From Paenimyroides marinum (GTDB lineage Bacteria > Bacteroidota > Bacteroidia > Flavobacteriales > Flavobacteriaceae): DNA of 64,000 bases. The stretch covers positions 24,595 through 88,594 of the forward strand of contig NZ_FNXE01000006.1 in the NCBI RefSeq assembly GCF_900108395.1, written 5' to 3'. The position numbers and the translations under genes were made by a program. A model generated the notes under the pieces. That model had not been told where the DNA came from. It searched no databases and worked only from the letters and a program-made list of their open reading frames with translations. Of the stretch, positions 8,893 through 17,829 are shown piece after piece. The first letter of the stretch is position 1. Each line of letters begins with the position of its first letter.

Positions 8893-10656
8893 ATGAAAAA
8901 AAACTTACTGATTTTTTTTGTATTATTTTTAGTTACGCGTATTACTACGGCACAGCAGACTATAAGCAAACTTGATTCGATAGAAATTGAATTAAACAAA
9001 ATAAAACAACGCAACGATTTATTAAGGATCAAAGATTCTATCCGAACGCAGCTATTAAAAAATGAGTTAAACAGTATTGTAAATCCTCAGGGCAATGAAC
9101 TGGAATGGTATAAAACTGAATTGTTAAAAATAAAACAAGAAGATTCTGTTCACTTAAGCAATCAAAAAGCAGAAATTGAAAAATTGCGAGAAAATGCAAA
9201 GCCCTATCCTGTAAAATTATTTAATGATACGATATTTAATGTTTATTCCGGTTTAGGACCTTTTTCAGCGAAAGAACGGGCGTTGTCTGCACAAAATGAA
9301 ATTCAGGAATTATATGCAAAGAAACTATATTTTAAGGATTCATTACAGTTAATGACCACCCAAAACTACATCAATATAGTTTATCAAGGCACTATCATCA
9401 CAAGTATTTCGCAAGAAGACGCACTTTGGGAAAACGTTACCCCTGATTCACTGGCAGCAAACTATTTGCAAACAATAAAAGCAAGTATTGATAAAAACAG
9501 GATTTCCCACACCTTTGAGAACATACTCATTCGTTGGGCAATGGCAATAGGTATAGTATTGGTGTTTTTAGCACTTATTTATTTTCTACGAAAGTTAACA
9601 CGTTTTGGAATAAGAAAGATTATTTCATGGATGAACCGCGATTTTGAAGGAGTTAAAATTAAAAATTACCAGTTCATAAGTCCTTATAGAATTAAAGTAT
9701 GGATGATTAAAACACTTAGATGGGTTTATATTGTTTTGTTTTTCTTGTTAACCGGAATTTCTATTAGTTTAATTTTCAGCATTTTTCCGGTGACAGAACA
9801 TTGGGCATATATGTTTTTACATGGCATTTGGAAACCATTGAAAGAATTGGGAATTTCCATATACAATTACTGGCCAAAATTACTGCATATTATTATTGTT
9901 CTCATGGTAGGTCGCTATGCTGATAAACTTTTACATTTCTTTTCTAATGAAATAGAACGCGGAATGCTAAAAATAAAAGGTTTTCATCCGGAATGGGCAA
10001 AACCAACCTATCATTTAATACGAATTTGCTTGATAGCCTTTGTAATTATAATGATTTTTCCATATTTACCCGGGTCTGATACCACAGCGTTTAAAGGTGT
10101 TTCTGTATTTCTGGGGATATTGATTTCTTTAGGATCTTCTTCAGCCATTGCTAATACCATAGCTGGTTTTATCATTACTTATATGCGTCCGTTCCAAATT
10201 GGCGATTGGATTAAAGTGAATGATGAAGTTGGAGAAGTTATTGAAAAAACATCATTGGTAACTCGTTTACGAACCATTAACAATGAAGATATTACGATAC
10301 CCAATTCAATGATACTTTCAAATAAAACCATTAATTACAGTTCATCATCAGCAAAAACATGCTTGATTATTCCTATTGATATTAACATCAATTTCGATGT
10401 TCCTATAGAAAAAGTAAACGAGCTGCTTATCAAAGCCGCATTAGAAACCCAACACGTTGTTGCTTATCCAAAGCCGTATGTTTTCAAAAATAAAATATTA
10501 GATACTTATATAAGTTATCAGCTCAATGCATTTACGAAAACTCCTCAGCGAATGTATTTTATTACTTCAGATTTAAACGAAAACATTCTAAAAGTTTTTA
10601 AAGAAGAAGGAATTGATTTGCTTTCTCCAAAATTTTATGCAAAACCGAAGAGTTAG
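8893..10656 (+). CDS. MscS-family mechanosensitive ion channel with N-terminal coiled coil
   Basis: The order of parts is: signal peptide ending at TTAQQ (residues 1-21), a charged coiled-coil periplasmic stretch (about 22-125), several TM helices (about 205-390), then the MscS pore helix (GISLGSS-like ILISLGSSSAIANTIAG near 405-425) and the beta domain with MRPFQIGDWIKV and TIPNSMILSNKTINYS. This is the YbdG/YnaI-like large-MscS layout; the channel would release solutes on hypo-osmotic shock. The gene ends at a shared hairpin opposite the proline dehydrogenase gene. Confidence 0.88.
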   Translation: MKKNLLIFFVLFLVTRITTAQQTISKLDSIEIELNKIKQRNDLLRIKDSIRTQLLKNELNSIVNPQGNELEWYKTELLKIKQEDSVHLSNQKAEIEKLRENAKPYPVKLFNDTIFNVYSGLGPFSAKERALSAQNEIQELYAKKLYFKDSLQLMTTQNYINIVYQGTIITSISQEDALWENVTPDSLAANYLQTIKASIDKNRISHTFENILIRWAMAIGIVLVFLALIYFLRKLTRFGIRKIISWMNRDFEGVKIKNYQFISPYRIKVWMIKTLRWVYIVLFFLLTGISISLIFSIFPVTEHWAYMFLHGIWKPLKELGISIYNYWPKLLHIIIVLMVGRYADKLLHFFSNEIERGMLKIKGFHPEWAKPTYHLIRICLIAFVIIMIFPYLPGSDTTAFKGVSVFLGILISLGSSSAIANTIAGFIITYMRPFQIGDWIKVNDEVGEVIEKTSLVTRLRTINNEDITIPNSMILSNKTINYSSSSAKTCLIIPIDININFDVPIEKVNELLIKAALETQHVVAYPKPYVFKNKILDTYISYQLNAFTKTPQRMYFITSDLNENILKVFKEEGIDLLSPKFYAKPKS

Positions 10657-10673
10657 TCAATTTCCGTAAAAGT

Positions 10674-10713
10674 AAAAAAGAAACCCTTTCAAATGCTGAA
10701 AAGGTTTCTTTTT
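10674..10713. terminator. Bidirectional terminator between mscS-like gene and proline dehydrogenase gene
   Basis: A hairpin with arms AAAGAAACC and GGTTTCTTT, preceded by A-rich and followed by T-rich sequence, lies between two convergent genes and can serve both. Confidence 0.75.
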
Positions 10714-10725
10714 ATGTCGGTAAAA

Positions 10726-11898
10726 TTACCTTGCTCTTCTGCGTTTTAATTCTTTATCCAACAAATCCAGTTCGCGGTTTGTTTGTCCGGCAACTGATGT
10801 GTTTTCATTAGCACGGCGTATCAAATAAGGAACCACATCGAAAACTGGTCCAAAAGGTAAATATTTAGCTACGTTGTAATTATTATTTGACAGATTATAA
10901 CTGATATTGTCGCTCATTCCGTACAATTGTCCAAACCAAATACGTTTGTCGTTATGAGAAATGTTATGCTGATGTAGCAAATCCATAAGCATATAACTGC
11001 TGTCTTCGTTATGTGTACCGGCAAACAGCGCTATTTTATTGTCTAAATTTTCAACCATATACGTTACGGTTTTATTAAAGGTAGCATCGGTTTGGGCTTT
11101 GGTAGCACAAATAGGCGAGGGGTATCCTTTTTCTTCGGCACGGGCACGTTCTTTTTCCATATATGCACCACGAACCACTTTAAAACCAACATGAAAACCT
11201 TCTCGCAATCCTATAGCATGTGTATTCTTAACAAAATCAAATCGATCCCAACGATACGTCTGTGCCGTGTTAAAAACAATACATTTCTCTTTGTTGTATC
11301 TGCGCATCATGTTTAAAACCAAATCATCGGCGGCATCTTGCATCCAGCTTTCTTCGGCATCAACCAGCAGTAAAACATCTTTTTCATAAGCAGTTCTGCA
11401 AATAATGTCAAAACGTTCTACAATGCGGTTCCACTCTTGTTGTTCGGTATCGGTAAAAGGTAAATTATCGCCTTTCTTTTCATAAAGGTAAAACCTGCCA
11501 ACACCTGTGGGTTTAAAAACAGCAAACGGAATAGCTTCACGTTCTTTGGCAAACTCTATGGTTTTCAAAGTCATTTGCAAACCTTTGTCAAACTGCTCTT
11601 CGGTTTCTTTTCCTTCTACAGAATAATCTAAAACCGACGACACACCTTTGGTGTACATTTTATCAACTACTTTTAAGCAATCCTGCTCGGTAACTCCGCC
11701 ACAAAAATGATCAAAAACAGTAGATTTGATTAATCCTTTAACGGGTAAATTTGTAGAAATGGCAAAATTGGTTAATGAAGTTCCAATTTTTACTAATGTA
11801 TTACTGCTTATCAGCTTAAATAAATAGTATGCCTTATTTAGTTCGGTGTTGTTTTTTAAAGCAAAAGCAACTTCGGTATTATCAAATATCTTTTCCAT
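10726..11898 (-). CDS. Proline dehydrogenase (monofunctional)
   Basis: An FAD-dependent TIM-barrel enzyme that oxidises proline to pyrroline-5-carboxylate. Characteristic segments are KVVRGAYMEKERARA, IWFGQLYGMSD and the substrate-binding RRANENTSV close to the C-terminus. The chosen start gives 390 residues (MEKIFDNTEV); an ATG ten codons further upstream lies above the predicted transcription start (TATCTTTG at 11918-11925) and is rejected. There is no fused P5C dehydrogenase domain, as usual in Bacteroidota. Confidence 0.92.
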   Translation of the reverse strand: MEKIFDNTEVAFALKNNTELNKAYYLFKLISSNTLVKIGTSLTNFAISTNLPVKGLIKSTVFDHFCGGVTEQDCLKVVDKMYTKGVSSVLDYSVEGKETEEQFDKGLQMTLKTIEFAKEREAIPFAVFKPTGVGRFYLYEKKGDNLPFTDTEQQEWNRIVERFDIICRTAYEKDVLLLVDAEESWMQDAADDLVLNMMRRYNKEKCIVFNTAQTYRWDRFDFVKNTHAIGLREGFHVGFKVVRGAYMEKERARAEEKGYPSPICATKAQTDATFNKTVTYMVENLDNKIALFAGTHNEDSSYMLMDLLHQHNISHNDKRIWFGQLYGMSDNISYNLSNNNYNVAKYLPFGPVFDVVPYLIRRANENTSVAGQTNRELDLLDKELKRRRAR

Positions 11899-11917
11899 TA
11901 GGTTTAAAGTTGTAATG

Positions 11918-11925
11918 CAAAGATA
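11918..11925 (-). promoter_or_regulatory. -7 box of the proline dehydrogenase gene
   Basis: TATCTTTG fits TAnnTTTG exactly. The transcription start would fall near 11911, about 13 bases before the ATG at 11898, and this decides the start codon. Confidence 0.55.
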
Positions 11926-11972
11926 CAATAGTTCTAAAAATTGCTTTATTTTTACATCAAATTTTTTTACGC

Positions 11973-13040
11973 ATGCAAATACAAGCAGCAGACTATACGG
12001 TTTTTTTTGGTTCTGACTATTATTCAGAGCTTTCGCATCTTATTTCTAAAAAAAAATATTCTAAAATTGTTTTACTGGTCGATGAAAATACGGCACAATA
12101 TTGTCTGAATTATGTATTGCAATGGCTGGCAATTGATGTAGCGTTTGAAATTATTGAAATTGAGCCTGGCGAAGAAAATAAAACCATTGAAACCTGCACT
12201 GCTGTTTGGGAAAGTTTAATTGAATTGAATATTGACCGGAAAGCCCTGCTAATTAACATTGGGGGTGGAATGGTGTGCGATTTAGGCGGATTTGTAGCTG
12301 CAACGTATAAACGAGGCATTGATTTTGTTAATATTCCCACTACGTTATTGGCTATGGTTGATGCCTCTGTGGGAACAAAAACCGGAGTGAATTTAGGCGG
12401 ATTAAAAAATATGGTCGGTAGTTTTTACCAGCCGCAAATGGTTTTAATTGATGGTACTTTTTTAGAAACCTTACCGGGCAACCAGATGCGGTCCGGTTTG
12501 GCAGAAATGTTTAAACACGGATTAATTGCCGACACTTCGTATTGGAACCAGCTGAAAAATTTAAACGAATTAACAACCAACGATTTACTGTTATTGATTT
12601 ATCATTCGGTATCCATAAAAAACGAAATTGTTTTGCAGGATCCTTTAGAACAAAATGTGCGCAAACTGTTAAATTTTGGACATACTTTGGGGCATGTGAT
12701 TGAAACATACAGTCATTCCGGTAAAGGCATAAAACCTTTGTTACACGGCGAAGCCATTGCTATTGGAATGATTCTGGAAGCTTTTATTTCGTATAAAAAG
12801 AATTTCTTAACAGTAGCTTCTTATTTAGAAATAAAAGAAACTTTAAATTTAATGTTTGAAAGTATTGTTTTTACCAAAAATGATATTGAAATTTGTACCA
12901 ATTTACTAATACACGACAAAAAAAATGAAAACGGCAACGTACAGTTTACCTTGTTAAGCGCTATTGGTAAAGGTGTTATAAACGAACTTGTTGAAAGCGA
13001 GATGATTAATGAAGCTTTTAACGATTATTTGGTTGATTAA
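11973..13040 (+). CDS. aroB: 3-dehydroquinate synthase
   Basis: AroB converts DAHP to 3-dehydroquinate, the second shikimate-pathway step, using NAD and a divalent metal. Seen are the NAD-binding stretch NIGGGMVCDLGGFVAATY, the PTTLLAMVDASVGTKTG core, the metal ligand region RSGLAEMFKHG, and NFGHTLGHVIE plus LLHGEAIAIGM, which carry the other ligands. Length 355 is standard. It is divergent from the proline dehydrogenase gene across a 74-base gap. Confidence 0.95.
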   Translation: MQIQAADYTVFFGSDYYSELSHLISKKKYSKIVLLVDENTAQYCLNYVLQWLAIDVAFEIIEIEPGEENKTIETCTAVWESLIELNIDRKALLINIGGGMVCDLGGFVAATYKRGIDFVNIPTTLLAMVDASVGTKTGVNLGGLKNMVGSFYQPQMVLIDGTFLETLPGNQMRSGLAEMFKHGLIADTSYWNQLKNLNELTTNDLLLLIYHSVSIKNEIVLQDPLEQNVRKLLNFGHTLGHVIETYSHSGKGIKPLLHGEAIAIGMILEAFISYKKNFLTVASYLEIKETLNLMFESIVFTKNDIEICTNLLIHDKKNENGNVQFTLLSAIGKGVINELVESEMINEAFNDYLVD

Positions 13041-13288
13041 TTTTATATCTCGAATTTTGTAAGTGAACAAAAGTTGTAACATTTATATTAAAAAAGTATT
13101 TAAGCCATTGCTTACAAAAGTAAATGACAAAAGAATACAATTTGGTTTATTGATTAAATCATTTAAAACCGTGACGTTAAGTCAAATCTACAATCAAAAA
13201 TTATCAATTGCTTTTGCCAATATCAGAGTTTGAAATCTATTCATAAAAAAGAAACTAAAACAATTAATAATTTAAAAGCAGATTTTTT

Positions 13289-14710
13289 ATGAATACTAAA
13301 TATTTCGACTTAATCAACCAAACATTTTATTTTCCGCAGGAAGAATTTACTTTAAATAAAGACAACTTAATGTTCCATAATATCGATTTAATGAAATTGG
13401 TAGAACAATACGGAACACCTTTAAAATTTACATATCTTCCGCAAATATCAAACAATATAAACAAAGCAAAAGGCTGGTTTAGAAATGCAATGGAAAAGCA
13501 TAAGTACGAAGGCGATTATTACTATTGCTATTGTACAAAAAGCTCGCATTTTGAATATGTAATGAACGAGGCTTTTAAAAACAACATTCACATTGAAACC
13601 TCGTCTGCGTTTGATATTAATATTGTAGAAAAATTATTAGAAACCGGTAAAATCAACAAAAAAACCAATATTATCTGCAACGGATTTAAACGCGATCAAT
13701 ATGTTGAAAACATTGCACGTTTATTAAATAACGGACATAAAAATACCATTCCCATTATTGATAACTACGAAGAATTGGACTTGTTGCAAGAGCAAATTAA
13801 AGGAAAATTCCAAATAGGTATCCGTATTGCATCAGAGGAAGAACCTAAATTTGAATTTTATACCTCGCGTTTAGGAATTGGTTATAAAAATATTTTGCCG
13901 TTTTACCGAAAAACCATTGCTGAAAACCCAAAAGTTGAATTAAAAATGTTGCATTTTTTCATCAATACAGGTATTCGCGATACGGCATATTACTGGAACG
14001 AACTGGGTAAATGTTTAAAAGTTTACACCAATCTTAAAAAGGAATGCCCCACACTGAATAGCCTGAATATTGGCGGAGGATTCCCTATTAAAAATTCCTT
14101 GAGTTTTGATTACGATTATGCGTATATGGTTGATGAAATTATCAATCAGATAAAAATGGCATGCGATGAAGCAGAGGTTGATGTACCGAATATTTTTACG
14201 GAATTTGGTTCGTTTACAGTAGGTGAATCGGGCGGAGCCATTTACAAAGTATTGTATCAGAAACAACAAAACGATCGTGAAAAATGGAACATGATCGATT
14301 CGTCGTTCATTACCACATTGCCTGATACTTGGGCAATTAACAAGCGTTTTATTATGCTGGCGGTAAATCGCTGGAACGATTCGTATGAGCGTGTTCTTTT
14401 AGGCGGATTAACTTGTGATTCAGACGATTATTATAATTCTGAACAAAACTGGAATGCCATTTATCTGCCTAAATTTAATAAAGAAAAACCGTTGTACATT
14501 GGTTTCTTTAACACCGGGGCGTATCAGGAAACTATTGGTGGGCAGGGCGGTATTCATCACTGTTTAATTCCACAGCCAAAACACATTTTGATTGACCGTG
14601 ATGAAAACGGAATTTTAGCAACCGAAGTGTTTTCTGACCAACAAACAGCTGATGACGTATTAAAAATTCTAGGTTACACAAATAACAAACAAACAAATAA
14701 TAAAGAATAA
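13289..14710 (+). CDS. PLP-dependent decarboxylase, arginine decarboxylase-like
   Basis: A fold-type III (alanine-racemase-like barrel) decarboxylase of 473 residues. The PLP lysine is probably K84 in YCYCTKSSHFEY, a glycine-rich phosphate-binding loop is seen in NIGGGFP, and the substrate cysteine/aspartate motif is LTCDSDDY near residue 375. In flavobacteria this family is annotated as biosynthetic arginine decarboxylase, producing agmatine, but it is much shorter than E. coli SpeA, and a related substrate (for example carboxy-polyamines or diaminopimelate) cannot be excluded. Its stop is 4 bases from the next gene, a deoxyhypusine-synthase-family enzyme, so both likely act in polyamine metabolism. 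Confidence 0.8.
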   Translation: MNTKYFDLINQTFYFPQEEFTLNKDNLMFHNIDLMKLVEQYGTPLKFTYLPQISNNINKAKGWFRNAMEKHKYEGDYYYCYCTKSSHFEYVMNEAFKNNIHIETSSAFDINIVEKLLETGKINKKTNIICNGFKRDQYVENIARLLNNGHKNTIPIIDNYEELDLLQEQIKGKFQIGIRIASEEEPKFEFYTSRLGIGYKNILPFYRKTIAENPKVELKMLHFFINTGIRDTAYYWNELGKCLKVYTNLKKECPTLNSLNIGGGFPIKNSLSFDYDYAYMVDEIINQIKMACDEAEVDVPNIFTEFGSFTVGESGGAIYKVLYQKQQNDREKWNMIDSSFITTLPDTWAINKRFIMLAVNRWNDSYERVLLGGLTCDSDDYYNSEQNWNAIYLPKFNKEKPLYIGFFNTGAYQETIGGQGGIHHCLIPQPKHILIDRDENGILATEVFSDQQTADDVLKILGYTNNKQTNNKE

Positions 14711-14714
14711 AACT

Positions 14715-15686
14715 ATGAAAGGTCCTATTTCTCAATTTATCGAGCATAATTACCGTCATTTCAATGCGGCCGCATTGGTTGATGCTGCAAAAGGATATGA
14801 ACAACACTTGTTAGAAGGTGGAAAAATGTTAATTTCTTTGGGTGGTGCAATGTCAACTGCAGAGTTAGGTGTTTCTTTGGCAGAGATGATCCGTCAGGAT
14901 AAAGTACACATTATTTCATGTACAGGTGCCAATCTTGAAGAAGACGTAATGAATTTAGTGGCACATTCACATTATAAAAGAATTCCTAACTATAGAGATT
15001 TAACTCCGGAACAAGAACGTGAATTATTAGACACGCATTTTAACCGTGTTACCGATACGTGTATTCCTGAAGAAGAAGCATTCCGTCGTTTACAACAACA
15101 TTTAGAAGACGTCTGGCATGCAGCAGAAGCAAAAGGAGAACGTTATTTACCGCACGAATTTTTATACCAGGTAGTAAATTCGGGTGTGTTGGAACAATAT
15201 TATGAAATCGATCCAAAAGACTCCTGGATTGTTGCAGCAGCAAAGAAAAACTTACCTATTGTTTGTCCGGGTTGGGAAGATTCAACTACAGGAAACATCT
15301 TTGCAGCAAACGTCATAAAAGGAAACTTAAAAGCATCAACAGTAAAGTCGGGTATCGAATACATGATTTACCTAACAGAATGGTACCGTGCCAATTCTGA
15401 AGGAAAAGGCGTAGGTTTTTTCCAGGTAGCAGGTGGAATTTCAGGAGATTTCCCAATTTGTGTAGTACCAATGATGTATCAGGATTTAGAGTGGGAAGAT
15501 GTTCCTTTCTGGTCTTATTTCTGTCAGATTTCCGATTCAACTACCTCTTACGGATCTTATTCAGGTGCTGTTCCAAACGAAAAAATCACTTGGGGGAAAT
15601 TAGATATCGATACGCCAAAATTTATGATCGAATCTGATGCTACAATTGTTGCTCCTTTAGTATTTGCTTATATTTTAGGTCACTAA
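14715..15686 (+). CDS. Deoxyhypusine-synthase-family enzyme (probable polyamine aminobutyl/amidine transferase)
   Basis: A 323-residue NAD-dependent enzyme of the deoxyhypusine synthase fold. The catalytic lysine of the family is conserved as K295 in ITWGKLDID, and the NAD-site segments SLGGAMSTAELG, ISCTGANLEED and VCPGWEDSTTGN are present. Bacteria have no eIF5A, so protein hypusination is not expected; bacterial members are linked to homospermidine or agmatine-derived polyamine synthesis. The preceding decarboxylase gene, only 4 bases upstream, supports a two-step pathway. No agmatinase gene is interposed. Confidence 0.85.
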   Translation: MKGPISQFIEHNYRHFNAAALVDAAKGYEQHLLEGGKMLISLGGAMSTAELGVSLAEMIRQDKVHIISCTGANLEEDVMNLVAHSHYKRIPNYRDLTPEQERELLDTHFNRVTDTCIPEEEAFRRLQQHLEDVWHAAEAKGERYLPHEFLYQVVNSGVLEQYYEIDPKDSWIVAAAKKNLPIVCPGWEDSTTGNIFAANVIKGNLKASTVKSGIEYMIYLTEWYRANSEGKGVGFFQVAGGISGDFPICVVPMMYQDLEWEDVPFWSYFCQISDSTTSYGSYSGAVPNEKITWGKLDIDTPKFMIESDATIVAPLVFAYILGH

Positions 15687-15714
15687 AAAAAACTAAAAAA
15701 AAGTTTCAAATTAT

Positions 15715-15746
15715 TTGCATAATAGTGTGATGCTATAGTATTTTTG
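15715..15746 (+). promoter_or_regulatory. Promoter of the acidic-protein gene (-33 TTG, -7 TATTTTTG)
   Basis: TTG at 15715-15717, a 21-base spacer, then TATTTTTG at 15739-15746, which fits the Bacteroidota consensus and spacing. The start codon lies 24 bases after the -7 box. GTTTCAAA and TTTGAAAC, overlapping this promoter, form an 8-bp inverted repeat. Confidence 0.5.
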
Positions 15747-15769
15747 AAACCATAATAACAGGTACAATA

Positions 15770-16189
15770 ATGAAGAGAATAATTGTTGATTACGCAAAAT
15801 TAACAAATGAAATTTTAACCTTATTAGTTGAAAAATTTCCCGACGGATATGACGACACAGACGTTATCCAATTTACCAATGCTAAAGGCGAACTGATTGA
15901 AGCCGTAGAAGTAAGAACAGAAGATACTATTTACTTGGTAAAAGTCAGTACAAAATTGCAAGATCGTATAGAAAGCTTTGAAGAAGACGATTTATCTGCT
16001 GTAGATTCAATCAACGTAAAAGATTTAGATATAGAGGAAGACGAAGACGAAGAAGAGGAAAAATCTAAAAAACCATCTAAGAAGAAATCTGTAAAGAAAA
16101 AAGATGACGACGATGATGAGGAAGACGAAGAAGATGATGAGGATTTTGATGAGCAGGAAGAAGAATACGACGACGAGGAAGAAGAATAG
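15770..16189 (+). CDS. Small protein with polyacidic C-terminal tail
   Basis: A 139-residue protein with two parts. Residues 1-~85 form an ordered region (VDYAKLTNEILTLLVEKFPDGY...) that I do not recognise as a characterised domain. Residues ~86-139 are almost only D and E, interrupted by a lysine/serine patch (KSKKPSKKKSVKKK). Related flavobacterial proteins are sometimes labelled DNA primase, for which I see no support. Tails of this kind occur in nucleic-acid mimics and chaperone-like proteins, but that is analogy. The gene has its own promoter and a perfect terminator, so it is monocistronic. Confidence 0.8.
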   Translation: MKRIIVDYAKLTNEILTLLVEKFPDGYDDTDVIQFTNAKGELIEAVEVRTEDTIYLVKVSTKLQDRIESFEEDDLSAVDSINVKDLDIEEDEDEEEEKSKKPSKKKSVKKKDDDDDEEDEEDDEDFDEQEEEYDDEEEE

Positions 16190-16190
16190 A

Positions 16191-16222
16191 AAAAAAATCG
16201 AACTTTAAAGTTCGATTTTTTT
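16191..16222 (+). terminator. Rho-independent terminator of the acidic-protein gene
   Basis: A perfect 12-bp inverted repeat (AAATCGAACTTT / AAAGTTCGATTT, 16195-16218) begins 5 bases after the stop codon and continues into a T run. Confidence 0.8.
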
Positions 16223-16312
16223 TATTCCCTGAACTTTACCTCAAAAATCCAAAATAAATATAGCATTAGTTCGCATAAAATTGTACTTTTACAACCAAAC
16301 AACACTTCGATA

Positions 16313-16861
16313 ATGAGTTCAAAAATATTGTTAACTTCAAAAGAAGTTGATATCATCTTACATCGGTTAGCATGTCAGTTGATAGAAAAACATAACGATT
16401 TTTCTAACACGGTCTTAATTGGTATCCAACCACGCGGAAAATTTTTGGCAGAACGCATAGCCTCTATATTAAAAAACAATTACGGAATCGCAGCTGTTGA
16501 ATTAGGCTTTTTAGACATTACCTTTTTCAGAGACGATTTTCGTCGAAGCGATAAACCTCTCGAAGCTAATAAAACACAGATAGACTTTTTGGTAGAAGAC
16601 AAAAACGTTATTTTTATTGATGATGTTTTATACACAGGTCGCAGTATTCGTGCAGCTTTAACTGCCATTCAATCTTTTGGTCGTCCTCAAGAAATTGAAT
16701 TGTTGGTTTTGATCGATCGCCGATTCAGCAGACATTTACCCATTCAGCCTGATTATTTAGGCCGTCAGGTTGATGCCTTTAATAACGAAAAGGTAAAAGT
16801 TCAGTGGAAAGATGTCGATGCAGCTATCGATGAGGTCTATTTAATATCCAATCCGTCATAA
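16313..16861 (+). CDS. pyrR: PyrR: pyrimidine regulator / uracil phosphoribosyltransferase
   Basis: A type I phosphoribosyltransferase of 182 residues. The PRPP-binding motif VIFIDDVLYTGRS is at residues 99-111, with IQPRGKFLAERI upstream. In Gram-positives PyrR attenuates the pyr operon by binding its mRNA, and it has UPRT activity. Here it is followed 28 bases later by pyrB. I see no attenuator hairpin pair between pyrR and pyrB, so RNA-level control is not evident from this window and the enzyme role is the safer reading. Confidence 0.92.
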   Translation: MSSKILLTSKEVDIILHRLACQLIEKHNDFSNTVLIGIQPRGKFLAERIASILKNNYGIAAVELGFLDITFFRDDFRRSDKPLEANKTQIDFLVEDKNVIFIDDVLYTGRSIRAALTAIQSFGRPQEIELLVLIDRRFSRHLPIQPDYLGRQVDAFNNEKVKVQWKDVDAAIDEVYLISNPS

Positions 16862-16889
16862 TTTTAAACAACACAACAGCAAATTCAAA

Positions 16890-17816
16890 ATGAAAGAATT
16901 AAGCGTTAACCATTTATTAGGAATTAAATACATCAATAAAAACGATATTGATTTAATCTTTGAAACTGCCGATCAGTTTAAAGAAGTTATTAATCGTCCC
17001 ATAAAGAAAGTTCCTTCGTTACGTGATATTACCATTGCCAATATATTTTTTGAAAACAGTACACGAACCAAATTGTCGTTTGAACTGGCTCAAAAAAGAC
17101 TTTCAGCCGATGTGATTAGTTTCTCTGCCGCACAGTCATCTGTTAAAAAAGGAGAAACACTGATTGATACCGTAAACAACATCCTTTCCATGAAAGTAGA
17201 TATGGTAGTGATGCGTCACAGCAATCCGGGAGCAGCTCATTTTTTATCGCGCAATGTAAAGGCAAGTATCGTGAATGCCGGTGATGGAGCACATGAACAC
17301 CCAACACAAGCTTTGTTAGACAGTTTTTCTATTCGTGAGCGTTTAGGTGAAGTTACCGGAAAAAAAGTAGTTATTGTAGGTGATGTTTTACACTCACGTG
17401 TGGCATTGTCAAACATTTTTGCGTTGCAGATGCAAGGCGCCGAAATAATGGTTTGCGGACCAAAAACATTGATCCCAAGATACATTACCAATTTAGGTGT
17501 AAAATACGAACCTAATTTACGTAAAGCCTTAGAATGGTGCGATGTTGCTAATATGTTACGCGTACAAAACGAACGCTTAGATGTCAATTATTTTCCGTCA
17601 ACGCGTGAATACGCACAACAATACGGGGTTGACAAAGCATTGCTTGATTCGCTGAATAAAGAAATCGTGATTATGCACCCGGGACCAATCAATAGAGGGA
17701 TAGAAATCACTTCTGATGTAGCCGATTCGCAACAATCTGTTATTTTAGATCAAGTCGAAAACGGTGTAGCGATTCGTATGGCGGTTATTTATTTGTTGGC
17801 ATCTAAAATAAAATAG
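16890..17816 (+). CDS. pyrB: Aspartate carbamoyltransferase catalytic subunit
   Basis: PyrB condenses carbamoyl phosphate with aspartate, the committed step of pyrimidine synthesis. The carbamoyl-phosphate motif is FENSTRTKLSFELAQ (near 52-66), the second-site residues lie in VKKGETLIDT, and the C-terminal HPGPINRGIEI motif binds aspartate. Length is 308. No pyrI regulatory subunit follows; the next gene encodes an unrelated small protein 13 bases away. It is the second gene of a pyrR-pyrB unit. Confidence 0.95.
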   Translation: MKELSVNHLLGIKYINKNDIDLIFETADQFKEVINRPIKKVPSLRDITIANIFFENSTRTKLSFELAQKRLSADVISFSAAQSSVKKGETLIDTVNNILSMKVDMVVMRHSNPGAAHFLSRNVKASIVNAGDGAHEHPTQALLDSFSIRERLGEVTGKKVVIVGDVLHSRVALSNIFALQMQGAEIMVCGPKTLIPRYITNLGVKYEPNLRKALEWCDVANMLRVQNERLDVNYFPSTREYAQQYGVDKALLDSLNKEIVIMHPGPINRGIEITSDVADSQQSVILDQVENGVAIRMAVIYLLASKIK

Positions 17817-17829
17817 TTATCTTTAAAAT

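Noticed and set aside
11899..11928. Longer N-terminus for the proline dehydrogenase
   Set aside because: The upstream ATG lies above the predicted transcription start given by TATCTTTG at 11918-11925, and the added residues have no family match.
13041..13288. Riboswitch or attenuator before the arginine decarboxylase gene
   Set aside because: TTTTGTAAG (13055-13063) and CTTACAAAA (13111-13119) form an inverted repeat, but no known aptamer pattern or terminator follows. Nothing else is evident in this 248-base gap.
14715..15686. True deoxyhypusine synthase
   Set aside because: Bacteria lack eIF5A, so protein modification cannot be the role, although the catalytic lysine is present.
16862..16889. 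PyrR-dependent attenuator between pyrR and pyrB
   Set aside because: The 28-base gap is too short and has no hairpin pair or anti-antiterminator sequence.
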